Part shown: positions 1 through 11,475 of the stretch, in pieces
How the letters are laid out: each line of letters starts with the position of its first letter
Numbering within the stretch: position 1 is the stretch's first letter
DNA from: Paraphaeosphaeria minitans
Taxonomy: Eukaryota; Ascomycota; Dothideomycetes; Pleosporales; Didymosphaeriaceae
Assembly (NCBI GenBank): GCA_015832175.1
Contig: WJXW01000004.1
Coordinates: forward strand, 558,001 to 622,000
Direction: 5' to 3'
Length of the DNA: 64,000 bases
The notes under the pieces: generated by a model
Database searches by the model: none
The model's input: the letters and a program-made list of their open reading frames with translations, nothing else
What the model was told of the DNA's origin: nothing
Made by a program: the position numbers and the translations under genes

Positions 1-692
1 CTTCCAAGGCATCGCGTGGCCATCAGCTTGTTGTTTCTGAGCTCTTCGAGTCTCCTCTGCCCGACGACAGGGGGCCACTCGGAGACTCTGCCAACTCCTC
101 CACAGTCTTGCCAACGGGTGAGGCTGCCAAGCCCCATGTCATCTCACAGAGTTTCCAGATTCCAGAGGAAATTTCTCATATGACTGTCACACAGACGCGG
201 CAAGGCATCACTAGCCGCGAATTGATCGTAACCCTACCTTCTTCGAACTCGATCGTAGGTATTCCTCGCGGAGTGATCGATCCCAGACGTCCCGTTGGCC
301 GCGACGCTACTGCTCAAGAGCAGTCAGAAGGTCTCGTCAAGTACGCGCCCATGATCCTGTTCGATCCCAAGTGGCACTTGAACCACGAATACGAGGTTGC
401 CGGCATAAAAAACGTCATTACCAGCGAAAGCGGCCTGGAGAGTACCAGTTTAGTTTTCGCTTATGGAAAAGACATCTTTGGAACGAGAGTCGCGCCGTCC
501 TTCACTTTCGACGTTCTGGGCAATGGTTTCAACAAAAAGCAGATGCTGCTAACGGTTGCGGCGCTGTTCGTCGGAGTGTTGTTCGTGGCACCGCTGGTAT
601 GTAACACTTATCACTGCTTGTGCGTGTGCACTGACTAACAAACTCAGGTTCGGAGAAAGCAGATTAACTCTTTGTGGACAGTACCACAGTGA
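1..692 (+). CDS. EMC1: ER membrane protein complex subunit 1 (EMC1), C-terminal part, 5' truncated by window edge
   Basis: The frame is open from base 3 and runs to 596; an intron occupies 597-647 (GTATGT donor, CTAAC branch region, CTCAG acceptor); the last exon is 648-692 and ends VRRKQINSLWTVPQ-stop. EMC1 is the large luminal/membrane scaffold of the ER membrane complex, which inserts weakly hydrophobic and tail-anchored membrane segments. Family features seen are the luminal motifs RELIVTLPSSNSIVGIPRG and KYAPMILFDPKWHLNHEYEV (the DUF1620 region) and one C-terminal transmembrane helix (MLLTVAALFVGVLFVAPLV) followed by a short basic cytosolic tail, which is how EMC1 normally ends. Only the C-terminal third is inside the window. 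The splice is needed: without it the protein would run into CNTYHCLC and lose the basic tail. Confidence 0.93.
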
Positions 693-1639
693 GTGGTTGG
701 AGGGAAATAATTCGGATCTAGAAGACCAGTGCAAAACATAGATGATACGCTCGAGGTGGGCTTCTACAAAAGATGCAACGTCCATTCAAAGGATACCCAT
801 GGGGGAGTGCGAGGTCGCAGGAAGGCAAGCGCTCGCGGATGAGGCAGAAGCTACAAGCGGGAAAACACCAAGTATATACGTAGCGTAAATGTATATGCTG
901 TCCAATCTAGGCTTTTGAATGCCGCGCCATGAGGAACTACTGCTTTGCAAGGATCTATCGCCGCTACTGCTGAAACCGCACTTTTCGCAAATCTGGGTTG
1001 TGCAAGAGGTGTTGCTGGCTCTAGATGTACGCCTCTTGTGTGATGCGACATGGATCAACTGGGTTCAGCTTGGCGACACAGCTCTCGCTCCCTTTTGCGA
1101 AACGACCGCAAGTGCAACATTTGGAGTTCCTCTTGTCTCCCAAAACTATTTTTAGAGCTTGCAGAGGCGATGAAGCTTGTCCATCGCATAGAACATCCGA
1201 ATACCTTCAGTCTGGAACATTTCTTCGAGGACGTTCTTGATGCTGAGTACAGAGTGTTGGTCCAACGGCCTGGCGGATCAGCTCAGGGCCACGGTCCAAT
1301 CCTCTCGTGTAACGAGATAGAACAGCAATTCTGGAGCAAACATAATGGAAAGCGCTATATTCGGGTAGACGCCAACCCGTTACGAGCCGGCCAGACTGCC
1401 TTCCGGGCTGCTGATGATCAATGTTCTGAAAATTTGAGAAAGGACACGCCAGCGACAAGAGTTGATGCTTACATCGATTTGTTCGGTAGGCCGCTTTCGA
1501 GGAACTCGCTCTACATTGCGGTCATACAAACTGTGCCCTAATAGTGTACCCTGAAGATTCGCAAATACATGATTTCCAATTTTCGTTAACATTTACTCTG
1601 CCGGAAGACACGAAACCACGAAATCAGAACATTGAAATG
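693..1639. other. Intergenic stretch with an HET-domain scrap
   Basis: It lies between the EMC1 stop and the 3' end of the rhodopsin-like gene. Apart from the HET-like fragment at 919-1155, annotated separately, I see no intact gene. Another frame stays open at 1050-1541 but shows no recognisable motif. Confidence 0.5.
919..1155 (+). pseudogene. HET-domain (heterokaryon incompatibility) gene fragment
   Basis: The frame carries HFSQIWVVQEVLLALDV followed by LLCDATWINWVQLG. That is the core signature of HET domains (aromatic-SRIWVVQEV-x-LA, then LLCG and W at set spacing). HET proteins trigger cell death when genetically different hyphae fuse. The usual upstream WIDALCIDQ segment is not found, no ATG-led exon can be built, and the frame stops at 1155 shortly after the motif. 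A second frame (1050-1541) overlaps it and could be the shifted continuation, but I recognise no motif there. I infer a truncated or decayed gene. A chance match is possible because only about 40 residues are diagnostic. Confidence 0.42.
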
Positions 1640-2755
1640 CTAACTCATAGGCTCATCAACGACGACCGCCCTCTTTATAGGAACCCCATCTCGCTCAAAC
1701 TGTTCTGGCCACCACATCTGCCCATCCTCATCCCCGGCTGTCCATGTTATGGACCAATCCCACCTTAGCGACAACTTCCCTAGTTCGCTCTGATCGGACC
1801 TTCTCTTCTCTTCATTCTGTCCAAAGATGAAATGCGGCGGCCGCAACGTCCTGTACTTCCTCATTATCCTCGGGATGTACGGACAGCATCCCACGATGAT
1901 AACAACCCCCAGCTCCGCCATGCATATGATGCCCATCTGTGTGAGTAACCACGTCTTATCCGCGCGCTGCAGAACCAAAACGCGGAAATAGAGGCCCAAA
2001 CACCCGACCGCGACCGCGCTGTTCACATGTTAGTCCCGTTCCCCATTCGTTCCACGTCTGCAAAGCATGTAGGACACTTACACCGCACCCACTGCAAACA
2101 CCGCCATGATGGACACCTTCTTCCTCGCCTCTATTCTCATCTTCCACACCGCCCACACCGGCACCAGGAAAGCCTCTACATCACTCAGACTATTGAGTCC
2201 CCCCATCCCCAAGTTCAGCCGATTGCTGTCCATGCAGTGCCCCGGCAGACTCGGGTTCCACATCTTTTCCCGCGGGTGGCAGGCAAAGAGGTACAAAAAA
2301 AGAAACGTCGTGTAGGACAGAGCACATGTGAGCAGAGATGCTGTGATGGCCCAATACACGGCGTCGTTAATTCCGGGGGACGTGAAGATGCGCTTCAACT
2401 GCATGAGGACGGTTGCTTTGGCGAAACCACCGGACACCGTGTAGCAGATGAAGACGTAGCTCCTGCGGCGCGCGCCTTCAATCGCCGAGGGAAGTGGGAT
2501 GTCCCAGGTGTGCCGTGCGAGGCCGTGCGAGGCGTTGACGCATGTAAGTGTTGCGTAGGCTATGAAGGCGAGGTAGGAGAGGTAGGAGCAGTAATCTTCT
2601 AGGCGGAGTTGGCGAGAGGAAATGTTCTCGTATATGCGTAGGAGGATGAAGACAAGTGTTATGCCTTGTATTGTTATTGTTGCTGCGATGACTTCTGCAA
2701 GGAGACTTGGAGGGTCTGCGTGGTTCGAAGCGGTCAAGTCTACGCTGGAGTTCAT
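1640..2755 (-). CDS. Fungal rhodopsin-domain (PTH11/SAT4-like) seven-helix membrane protein
   Basis: Exons on the minus strand are 2755-2082 and 2018-1640. The 63-nt intron has a GTAAGT donor, a CTAAC branch site and an ACAG acceptor. The 350-residue product has an N-terminal luminal stretch and then about seven hydrophobic helices: one at VIAATITIQGITLVFILLRIY, further ones in the middle of the protein, and the last across the splice junction at AELGVVIIVGCCPYIPRI. The C-terminal tail is charged. The layout, a basic residue cluster after helix 1 and the cysteine-containing loop before helix 5 fit the fungal rhodopsin domain family (DUF/PF20684), which includes PTH11-like GPCR candidates. Family members are numerous, usually of unknown ligand, and often linked to surface or host sensing. 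The precise role cannot be read from the sequence. The ATG at 2755 is the first in frame. Confidence 0.8.
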
Positions 2756-3238
2756 GGTTATGGGGGACGCGCGAATGCGCTGCGGCGTGCAGCTTGCGAT
2801 GCATTTCTACGTCTATGTGCAGTGGAGCTCTGGAGTTTTATGCAAGTGTAAGTGCAAGTGGCCAGGGTCGCGGCAACGGGATGTGCGAAAGGTCGAGCTC
2901 GCGTGTGGTAGTGTGCGGCGTCAACAAAGGAAGTGGTGCGATTGGTGGTGAATTACGGCGCGCCTACCAGAGGTTCGGTAGGTACTAATAGCAGGACAAA
3001 GGACATCCGCGCGGCACGTCTGGTGAGGAAAACAAATCTTAGGGGGGAGGAACGTGCTGCCCGATGCGGTTGTGTTCGTGACTTCGCCTCGTATTCTGGG
3101 TGGCAGCACGATAGAATGTGACGTAGTGGTCATTTGCGACGATCTGCGAATCGAACAGGTCGACTTCGAATCGTGATAATCAAAGTATCAGAAGAAGATA
3201 TCTCAAACAATGGGTATCATAGGAAAGGAAAAAGCTGA
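2756..3238. other. Intergenic, about 480 bp
   Basis: Two minus-strand genes lie head to tail here: this is the promoter side of the rhodopsin-like gene and the 3' side of the F-box gene. I see no RNA gene or repeat. Confidence 0.5.
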
Positions 3239-4698
3239 TCAAATCTCACTTCCAGAATCGTCAAACGCATTCTCCGGCACAGAAACTGCCTCGATGGACT
3301 CTTCGAAGAGGTGGGCCACCTGTTGTATGTTCGCCTGCTGTGCTCTCCATTTCAAAACTTGTGCCTCCTTTCTTTGTTTCTCGTCATCGCTCCATCTGAA
3401 GGGATTTTCCGCCGATGTAGGTTCAAACATGTTCGGTACGGAATATGGTGTCACTAGTAAAGTATTTTGCCATTCGGTGTGAAGCTTTCTGATCTTTTTC
3501 AGCGCATCAATCATGCCGCTGTAGTCTTTAGCAAGCTGCCAGAGTTGGTCGCGCTCAATCGTGCTCATTCCGGCTTCCTTACGTGCGGGCATCAGGAAAG
3601 CAAGCGCACTGTCTTCGGAACGTCTTAAGACGTCAAATTCTTCAGCTGGCACAAGATCTACTCGCTTTCCGAAAAGACCTGGTAGCGTACTGAGTGCCCA
3701 CCGTGTGAGGGAGTGATCAGAGTTGTTCTTGTCCAAGCTAGCACGAAGTCTTCGCCGACGCGTTTCCCTTAGGCAGTCTTCTTTGGGGCTGAACGAGAAT
3801 TCAGAGTCACGTTTCTAAGTCATGCAAGTTAGTATGATTACAAAGATCTATGATACGATCATGAGCAGCGATGTTAAGATTGCAGTAATCTTCCTAGGAG
3901 TTGACGCACCTGTTCCATAATGGTCCTTAGTTGGGTTTCGCCTTGAAGGAATTGGAAGAGGAGTCTCTTCCACTCGATCACCACCCTTTTACTAGGCAAG
4001 TCGAGGGTGAGCCTTTCCCTTAATGCTTGAACGGGAAATTCGAGATCCAGAACAGCGCTGTCTAACCGCATGCACCATCTCATCTTCCCAAAACCGTCTG
4101 CAGAGCCCTCAAGATGCAGCCTTTCCACTAGGGATTGAAAATTGTGGGCTTTGTTTCTATCGGCAGAAAGTGTTTCAGCCAGAAGAAACTTGTCATGCCA
4201 ACCATCATCAACACGGAACACAGCATGGCGAGCAACCCACTTCGCGTTTGTCAGCTTAGGGCCCGCTGCTTCGACGGAGTCTTCCAGGCGCTCGAAGCTA
4301 CAGCGCATGTAAGCGAGCTCCTCATAGAGCCGTGGGGGTACCCCGGCCCAGTCAAATGTTGCGGGAGTAGCCACGAGCCCAATAATCTCAGCTCTTTCGA
4401 TGTACTGATACATGACAGGGCCATCAATGCAGTCGCGAAAGCCGCGACACACCAGCCGCCATTCGAGGATGTAGTCGATCGGCACATAATCGACGATATA
4501 GAAGAGGACCTCGGCTGGGAGGGTCGGCAGGCTGGGAGTGGACGTGTGGTCCTGGCTCGCATCGATGGAGGTGATCAAGGCGGAAACATCGTCGGAGTCG
4601 AAGCCGAAGTTGAAGTGGCGCGCGATGTACGGCGGCAGAGGCGCGTCCTCACTCGGAATAGAAATTGGGTGCGCTCTGCTGCCCAGGCTGGAGCTCAT
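3239..4698 (-). CDS. F-box protein
   Basis: Exons on the minus strand are 4698-3910 and 3814-3239. The 95-nt intron has a GTGCGT donor, a TACTAAC branch site and a TTAG acceptor. The product is 454 residues. Residues 57-100 (LPTLPAEVLFYIVDYVPIDY, then ILEWRLVCRGFRD) form an F-box, the Skp1-binding module of SCF ubiquitin ligases. The rest has no WD40 or LRR repeats and is mostly helical and charged, with an acidic/Gln-rich end. Such fungal F-box proteins have unknown substrates. Splicing is required: reading straight through gives a stop soon after LLQS, while the spliced frame continues as KRDSEFSFSPKED into the long 3' exon. It is divergent from the AtuA-like gene across 680 bp. Confidence 0.82.
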
Positions 4699-5378
4699 GA
4701 TGGCCGCGCATGGCAGTCGACAGCAACAGTGAGTGAGTGTCTGAAGTCAGGCGCGGGGAAGTCGCAACGCGTGCGCTTAGCCCGCATTCTTACCTAGCGC
4801 CCGCAATCATCGCAAGGTCACGTGCGCTACGACGTTTGGAGATCTTCTCACCTCTGGGCCTGGCAGAGTCATTGCAGCTATCTTACCCGATGACAATGGC
4901 ACGTCATTTAATCTCCGCTCCAGGCATGCTTGAGAAACCTAGGGCATCGCGGATTTAAAGAGCCGTCTCAATCACTTCCGAGCTGCCGTCCGCGACCCAG
5001 AGCATGCACCTGCACCATAACCATCACGTGACTGGTCCCCTCCCGCTGGCCGGGACTGCTCGGCAATCCTAAACAGGTCACCCAATATTCTCTCCACACC
5101 ATCTCTCTAAAGCTAGCGTATGATGCTCCCGCTGTGGAATGCAATGGTCACTACACCTCGGCCCGGTCTTGGCTCCGATGAAGTGCGGAAATCGACAACC
5201 GCCAGCTCTCCCATACGCCCCCTAATCTGGAGGGTCGGGAACAGTGCTGGCATGGAAATGTATATCTTAGGCCAGCCGCCAGCTGCTGAGGGTCTTTGAT
5301 CGAGCGAGCTAGTACTACATACTTGCCTTGATACTTCCTTTTGTTTTTCGTGTTCTGAGTTACCTATCCGGTTTGACC
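4699..5378. promoter_or_regulatory. Divergent promoter with two CACGTG boxes
   Basis: This is the 680-bp gap between the F-box gene (-) and the AtuA-like gene (+). It holds CACGTG at 4819-4824 and the full palindrome TCACGTGA at 5024-5031. CACGTG is the core site of fungal bHLH factors such as Cbf1. Function is inferred from the motif and position only. Confidence 0.35.
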
Positions 5379-7402
5379 ATGTCACCTTCTGCCCGTCGTC
5401 CTGTCCGGGTTGCCGGCGCCTCTGGAGGCTTCTCGGACAGAGTTCGTGCAATTGCCTCTCTAGCGAAGAATGAGGATGTAGATGTCATTGTCGGAGACTG
5501 GCTCTCTGAGCTCACCATGACCATTCACGGTACTGGGAAGATAAAGAATACCGAACAGATGATGCAGGCGCGGAATTTTGAGGAGAAGCTCAACTATGCC
5601 ATGTTTGCGGAAAACTTCCTCGACTGTTTCATGCCTGCTATCAAGGATGTGGCGGAGAAGGGCGTCAAGACTGCTGTTAACGCCGGTGCCTCCGATACTG
5701 AGCTTCTGGCTCAGCTTGTGGATAAGAAAGTAAAGGAGCAGGGATTCAACCTGAAGATTGCCTGGATTGAGGGTGACGACGTGACCGGCACGGTGAAGGG
5801 CATGTTGAACAAGGGTGAGGGTTTCCGCAGTCTCATGCACGGCCGATCCGTTGAGGAATGGGGACTGGAGCCCGTGTGTGCTCAGTGCTACCTCGGAGGT
5901 ATGGGTATTGCAAAGGCCCTGACCGAGGGCGCAGACATTGTCATTGCTGGTCGTGTGTCCGACGCTTCTCCTATCATCGGTGCTGCAGCGTAAGTGTTGC
6001 CGTCTTTTGACTTTTATGTCACCGCTGACGTTGACAGTTGGTGGCACGAATGGACCAACGACATGTTCGACGAGCTTGCCGGATCCCTCATCATCGGCCA
6101 CCTTCTTGAATGCGCCGCCTATGTTTCAGGTGGCTACTGTTCGGACTTTCGCTCCCTCCTTGCGCAAAAGAAGCACTTCAACCTGGGTTTCCCCATCTGT
6201 GCAATCGACCACAAAGGGGAAGGAATTATGTACAAAGAGAAGAACACTGGTGGTGAGATGACGGTTGCCTCCTGCACCTCGCAGCTGCTCTACGAAATCC
6301 AGGGCCCCCAGTACTACAACTGCGACGTGACCGCACAGATCGAAAACGTAAAGATGGAGCAAGTTGGTGAAGACCGCGTCAAAATCTCCGGCGTCAAAGG
6401 CCTCCCTCCTCCGCCCACCACCAAAGTCGGCCTCACGGGGTTCGCAGGCTGGCAAGCCGAATACCATATCTACCTCTGCGGCCTGCACATCGAAGAAAAG
6501 TGCAAGTGGACCGAAGAGCAGATCCGCTACGAGCTCGGCGAGGAGAACCTCAAGAAATTCACCACGCTCAAGTTCATGCAGAACGGCGCATCCCCCATCG
6601 ACGCCCGCAATCAAGACGTAGCGACCGTGGATTTCCGCGTCTTCGCGCAGTCCAAAGACCGCGAGCTCCTCAGCATGCGCAACCCCAACGGCTTCTTCCG
6701 CATCTCCATGGTCACCTTCCTGCAGTCGTGCCCGGGCGCGTCCCTCGGGAACGACATGCGGCAGGCAGAAGGCAAACCCTACTACGAATACCACCCCTCG
6801 CTGCTCCCGCAGTCGGCCCTGCAGCAGCGCGTCCACTGCCTGTGGGACGGGGACGAAGCGGCGGGCTTCAAAGACGGCAAAAGGGTCATCGACGTGCCGC
6901 TCGCCCCCGAGTTCCGCGAGTACGACCGCCGACAGCCCTCCTACGAGACCACCAATCCCGTGCCCCTTGACGCCTTCGGGCCTATCGTACGGCTGCCGCT
7001 CGGCTCCATTGTCCTCGGGCGCTCTGGCGACAAGTGCTCCGACTGCAATGTCGGCTTTTTCGTGCGCCATGACGACGAATGGGAGTGGCTGCGTAGCCTG
7101 ATGACTGTTGAGAAAGTGAAGGAGCTGCTGGGGCCCGAGGAGTACAAGGGGAAGCCGATTGATCGTTTTGAAATGCCGATGGTTCGCGCGGTCCATTTCC
7201 TCCTGCATGGTATGACCACCTCTATCCTATCACTCTGAATGTTGACCATTTCACTGATTTTGTACCCCACACATTAGATCATCTAGATCGAGGCTATGAT
7301 GCGTGCTCGACGTATGATACACTGGGGAAGAATTGCTGTGAGTATTTGCGCGCGAAGACGGTGGATGTTCCGATTCAGTTTGTCAAGAGGGGTGTTTTGT
7401 AA
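5379..7402 (+). CDS. AtuA-like (acyclic terpene utilisation, DUF1446) protein
   Basis: Exons are 5379-5989, 6038-7209 and 7278-7402, with introns of 48 and 68 nt; the product is 635 residues. The N-terminus (VRVAGASGGFSDR) and the segments GADIVIAGRVSDASP and HLLECAAYVSGGY match the AtuA core, a family first tied to citronellol/geraniol breakdown in Pseudomonas and widespread in fungi as a fused long form. The C-terminus (GDKCSDCNVGFFVR) and the last exon (HLDRGYDACSTYDTLGKN) match the C-terminal AtuA-like domain. The biochemical reaction in fungi is not settled, and no other terpene or acyl-CoA genes sit nearby, so pathway membership is not supported by context. The start is the ATG preceding the conserved VRVAGASGG; an earlier in-frame reading lacks an ATG. 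Confidence 0.88.
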
Positions 7403-7731
7403 GGCAATGGAGCGGCTTATGGTTATTTAGCGTTTTTGTCAATATAGTCATATTCCTGCATGTTTTTAATGTTTAAATTGAATTGGGTTCATGCTCCTTA
7501 TGTGATTTTTCTATCAAGAAACATCCTACACTCCTTCCAATGTCATCGCAGAGCGACAATGCGCATGCGTGTCACAGGTGCATGGCATTTGCTCCTGGCC
7601 AGCCACCCTTACCCTATCCAGATTCAAAACAAAGATACAGAGAAGGGATCGGCAAATCCGAAAAACTCCAACACTTGCACCGCCGCCCATCTTAGACCAT
7701 ACTTGCTACCCAGACAAGATCCCCAAACCCC
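7403..7731. other. Intergenic between convergent genes
   Basis: This is the 3' flank of the AtuA-like gene up to the end of the decayed tail of the neighbouring minus-strand gene. It is somewhat AT-rich and nothing else is seen. Confidence 0.5.
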
Positions 7732-8245
7732 CTAATTATTCTTTCCCTTTCCTTTTCTCTGCTTCTTCTCAAGCATACGATAAGGAAGATTCTCAACAGG
7801 TGGCGCAGGTCCTAGGGCCGAGAGTGGAGGGAAGCGCTCAGTCGAGTTTTTCGTGTCGCCGCTTGAGTGTTTCATGCTCTCTTGATGTCTCCTGGAACAA
7901 ATCCATGATTCTAGACTTCTCCTTCTTCAGTTCGTGGATTTGGAACTTAGCATCCAAGAGACTTGGGAATGCTACAATACCCTCTCGAAATACCTCGGGT
8001 GACTACCGTGTTTCTGATGATGATACTTTATTCGTTCTTTTTGTCTCCATCGACTTGAGCGGTGCCGATAGTTCGAGCCGCTCAAACCAATCCTATGGAA
8101 GGGGCTCTACGTATACTTATAACATATGAGCACAACCATTTTAATTACATTCTAGGGACCACTTACTGGATGTCATCTCCTGGCAGTAATTCACTCGTTT
8201 TTCAGGAGTCATAGCGGGATCCAGAATCTTCCGAAAAACTCCCGC
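7732..8245 (-). pseudogene. Decayed 3' end of the neighbouring large helical protein gene
   Basis: Directly downstream of the stop at 8202, the minus strand still reads like protein. One frame (codons beginning at 8242, 8239 and so on) gives VFRKILDPAMTPEKRV, then DWFERLELSAPLKSMETK, then SPEVFREGIVAFPSLLDAKF, then a Lys/Glu-rich coiled coil ending HEKLD. It is interrupted by TAG at 8095-8093, TAG at 8005-8003 and TGA at 7840-7838. The frame then shifts by one base and continues ERFPPLSALGPAPPVENLPY to a Lys-rich end, with a stop at 7734-7732. An extra G near 8246 would explain the first frame change. A GTAAGT at 8166 with an AAG at 8116 may be an old intron. Both TAG codons are one C-to-T change from CAG. 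Either the tail has decayed or the sequence has errors. Confidence 0.6.
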
Positions 8246-10262
8246 TTAACCTTCGCGTTAAGAGACAAAAGTCTTGCAACATATTTGCCATGGCTTCTTC
8301 TACCTTCATTGCTGCAGGTAAGCTGTGGCCAAGCCGTGGTGCTTTCATCGACATAAGAATGAGTGCCGCCCCGGTTCGGTACCAGGGTGTCCAGGCGGTT
8401 TCGAATAACATCCTAACCACAGAGTTGTCGTGGTTTTTCAGTTGTTGTGCGGCAGGAAGCAAATGCGAGGAAATAACATCCTCGATTTCACAGTCCTTGT
8501 CATCTCGTGCAGCGCGCATGAATGCCGCAATGATATTGCTGAGTTCTGAGTCTTGTTCACTTCCTGAAAATAGATCGCTGTAGGGCTGCAATACATCGTT
8601 GTAAGGTTGCAATATATCCATCAAATCGCCTCCCATTCGGTGGACGCCCGTCTTCTGGATTAGTCGAAACAAATTAGCAGCTCATTCTGAGCTAGTCAAG
8701 CCAAGACTAGAAAATGAAAATCGACTTACCTTTTGGTCTTCACGGTTTTTGCCAAGTGCTTCTGCTCCATCGAGGTGACCAGAGTGGTCGTGGATGAAAT
8801 TGCGCTGTCTCATCTCGTACGTAATGGCTGGTTGGCGCGATCTCATTGAGTGGAAGTTTTTGGAAAGCAGCTCATCCAAGGTCGGGCGTGCTTCTCCCTG
8901 GGGATTGAAATTTTCACCAACTTTCTCAGCTCCCACAAAGCATTTTTTCAGTGATTCCTCGAAAGACATATCCCGCTCGACGCATTCTTCAAGGAGCTCG
9001 CCGAAGACTTCGGTCAACCCCAGCATGATGTTTCCCACAATGGTATCCTCCGACGAGTCATCAACTTCGTTCGAAGAATATCTGACAACTGCTTTCCTCA
9101 TGTTTGCAGCCCAAAGGCTCCAAATGAAGTCAGCCCACTTATGAATCTCTGGATCTTGATGTTCTTGCAGACGTGCCATGAGAGGGAGAACCTGGTTGAA
9201 GATACGCTCTTCGAAAGCGAAACAACTAATCCCATTTGCAACCATTAAGAACTCCCCAACATCGGATTGATTCGTAGAAACATCTCTTTCGAAGACGCGG
9301 CGATACTTCCAGATCAGGACGTTGTAGCGAAATCCGTCCAACATTGCCGTCCGGTCTGGAAGAGACATTTTGGACTGCGAGATTTTCCCCAGATACTCAC
9401 TGAGCTTCTTCGTCGACTCGATCAAACGATACAGTTCGATATTGCTCTCTTCGGTTAGAGCCTTGAATTTCCACTTAGAAGAGCATGAGGTAGAAAGCCC
9501 TGCGTCCTTTTCAACCCGGAGCAACCTGGTCCAAGTGAAGTCTTCAACCCCCAAGCCCCATGCGGCCCAGCAGTCTCTTACTCGAACGAGCGTATTTACG
9601 GTAACATTTTCATGGGTACTCAGCATCTGCGGTAGACCATTTGTCATGATGAGCGTTCCTAGAAACTTGCTGGGAAAAGGAGAGGAGTCTTCGAAGACCA
9701 TGAGCATCAACACCGCGGCCCGATGCAAGCCGTAGAAAGGATTGAAGACCTTGTCATACGAGGAAAGTTTCTTATCCATCGCAGCGGTCATTTCGTTCTT
9801 CGCTATATCTCTCGCCTGCAAAGCCGCGCTTTCACGTATGTATGCAGGTGTCTCGGCTGTGCCGAACGGCATTCTAGTCTTTAGAATCATCTCGAGGGCT
9901 TGGGCGAACATTTTAGCCGCAGCTAACATTCGGGCAAGGACGATTCTTCGCTCAAACGTGTGTGCGATGCCCTGGAGATGGTAAATACCAGCGTCCGTTA
10001 CAACGCCCCAATGTTTCCAAAGCTGGTCCGCTGAGGCGCGCATCGCTTGGTTCCCGAGCGCTTGTAGGTTGACCATATTAGGTACAATACTTTGAAGTAT
10101 GCACTGGTACATGCTGAATGCTTGCCCCGTGAGTTTCAAATCAGGACAAAGCAAAAGCGCCTTGATAGATGTTGCGCTGGGTGGATGGTGGTCTTTGGAA
10201 AGGTACCCGTGTTTTGCAAGCAGAGCGTCGAGCTTTGCGACCGGGTCTTTGTTCGATTCCAT
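8202..10262 (-). CDS. Large helical protein of unknown function, probably C-terminally truncated
   Basis: Exons on the minus strand are 10262-8730 and 8654-8202; the 75-nt intron has GTAAGT and TCCAG ends. As read, the product is 661 residues. I recognise no family. It is almost entirely predicted alpha-helical, rich in Leu, Ala and Arg, with no signal peptide, transmembrane segment or low-complexity stretch in the main body. Spacing of Leu/Trp residues (KWADFIWSLWAANMRKAVV) suggests a helical-repeat scaffold. The last 20 or so residues (SGSFSEDSGSRYDS) differ in style from the rest. They follow a likely one-base insertion near 8246, after which the ancestral frame continues in another register (see the decayed tail at 7732-8245). 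The ATG at 10262 is the only early one in frame. Confidence 0.7.
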
Positions 10263-11475
10263 AGTTGATCTACCCTTAGGATTTCGTCAGCGGAAATACG
10301 TTGGCTGGATGGAGGTATTGCATACGTGACGACTGCAGGTTACGACGTGAATCCAGTTGCGGCTGCAGAATCAGTTCGAACGCAAGTGCGACAGATTGCA
10401 GGTGCTGATTGATAACAGGCGCGACAGGGACGATGAGTGCGAGTGTTAACGTCGGGATAGTCGTCGCGGCGGTAAGAATTTGTATCCATGTGGAAAGGCC
10501 GTTTCTGGAGTGACGCTTCAAGAAAGAGCACCAAGCTCGACCCACGATAAAACAACAATGAAAGTAAACACACAGTGCGAATATGGCGCTAGAATTAAAG
10601 CTTACTAGCCCATACCATGACCTGTGCGATGACACAGATACATTCTGAGCAGGCCTGAACGCAAATGCGAATACTGCTCTGAACCTGTGATGCCATTTGG
10701 TGCAGCCACGATTCACTGCTGCTGCTGCTGCTTCTGCTGCTTCGGCTGCTGTTGGGACAGCGCAAATGAAGTTCCAGATATCACGAAGGGCCGGTGAAAC
10801 TACCAGACCTAACGGTTGGTTTGTTCACCGGGGCCCTTCGATGATGATGACTATGGCAGCATTGTCCTTGATGGTTGATTTGATGGACATTGAAGCCCCT
10901 GGACTTTACCTGCCTATCCCTTCGATTCTATGTTTTCCCGACGAAACATACGTGTTACCTACCTAGTGACAAGCAGCAGTTCGCGAACCGCAATCTGTGC
11001 ATGGTGACGAGTCACTGCACCAAGAGCCGCCCTGGTGAACCATCGTACGCTTGTAGTGGCTATTGAGCTGAGTGGCCACCCGTGATCATAAGTTCTCAAC
11101 GTCCCCTCACAAATTCATGTTTCCTTTCTCTTTCTATCTTGCCTGTGGCGATCAAGCTCCTTGTAGAGCGGTTTGCCAAGCGAAGGTGCCCTGAAATCAG
11201 CGAGTTTATTGTAGAAACAATGAAATTGATAATACAGTACACACTTATTGTTGAGCGAGGTTCACTGGAAAGCTTTTCATTGCGGCTGCCCACGAAACGC
11301 GATACATACTGCTGGCTTGAACACTGGCGTTTCGTGGCGTCCCCACCCCCGCCATGCCCGAACCGTCGAGCCCGCGCACGCACCACACCTTAATCCGCGA
11401 GGTCGAAGCACACGATGACCATCACGGCATCTTCCCAAATCATATCCCCCCGCGCTCCCACAAACCTCGGCAGCC
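10263..11475. other. Intergenic, 1.2 kb, between divergent genes
   Basis: This holds the promoters of the large helical protein (-) and TRAPPC5 (+). A GCT trinucleotide run lies at about 10717-10752. A minus-strand frame at 10276-10716 is open and hydrophobic but lacks an early ATG. No confident gene is seen. Confidence 0.5.

Noticed and set aside
6126..7208. 360-codon minus-strand frame
   Set aside because: It is the antisense shadow of the AtuA-like gene in a GC-rich third-position context.
7838..7840. Programmed +1 frameshift at GAC-TGA-G in the decayed tail
   Set aside because: Other stops and an earlier shift in the same tail make decay or sequence error simpler, and there is no known stimulatory context.
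10276..10716. Open, hydrophobic minus-strand frame upstream of the large helical protein
   Set aside because: It has no ATG near its start, no motif, and could not be spliced to a neighbour.
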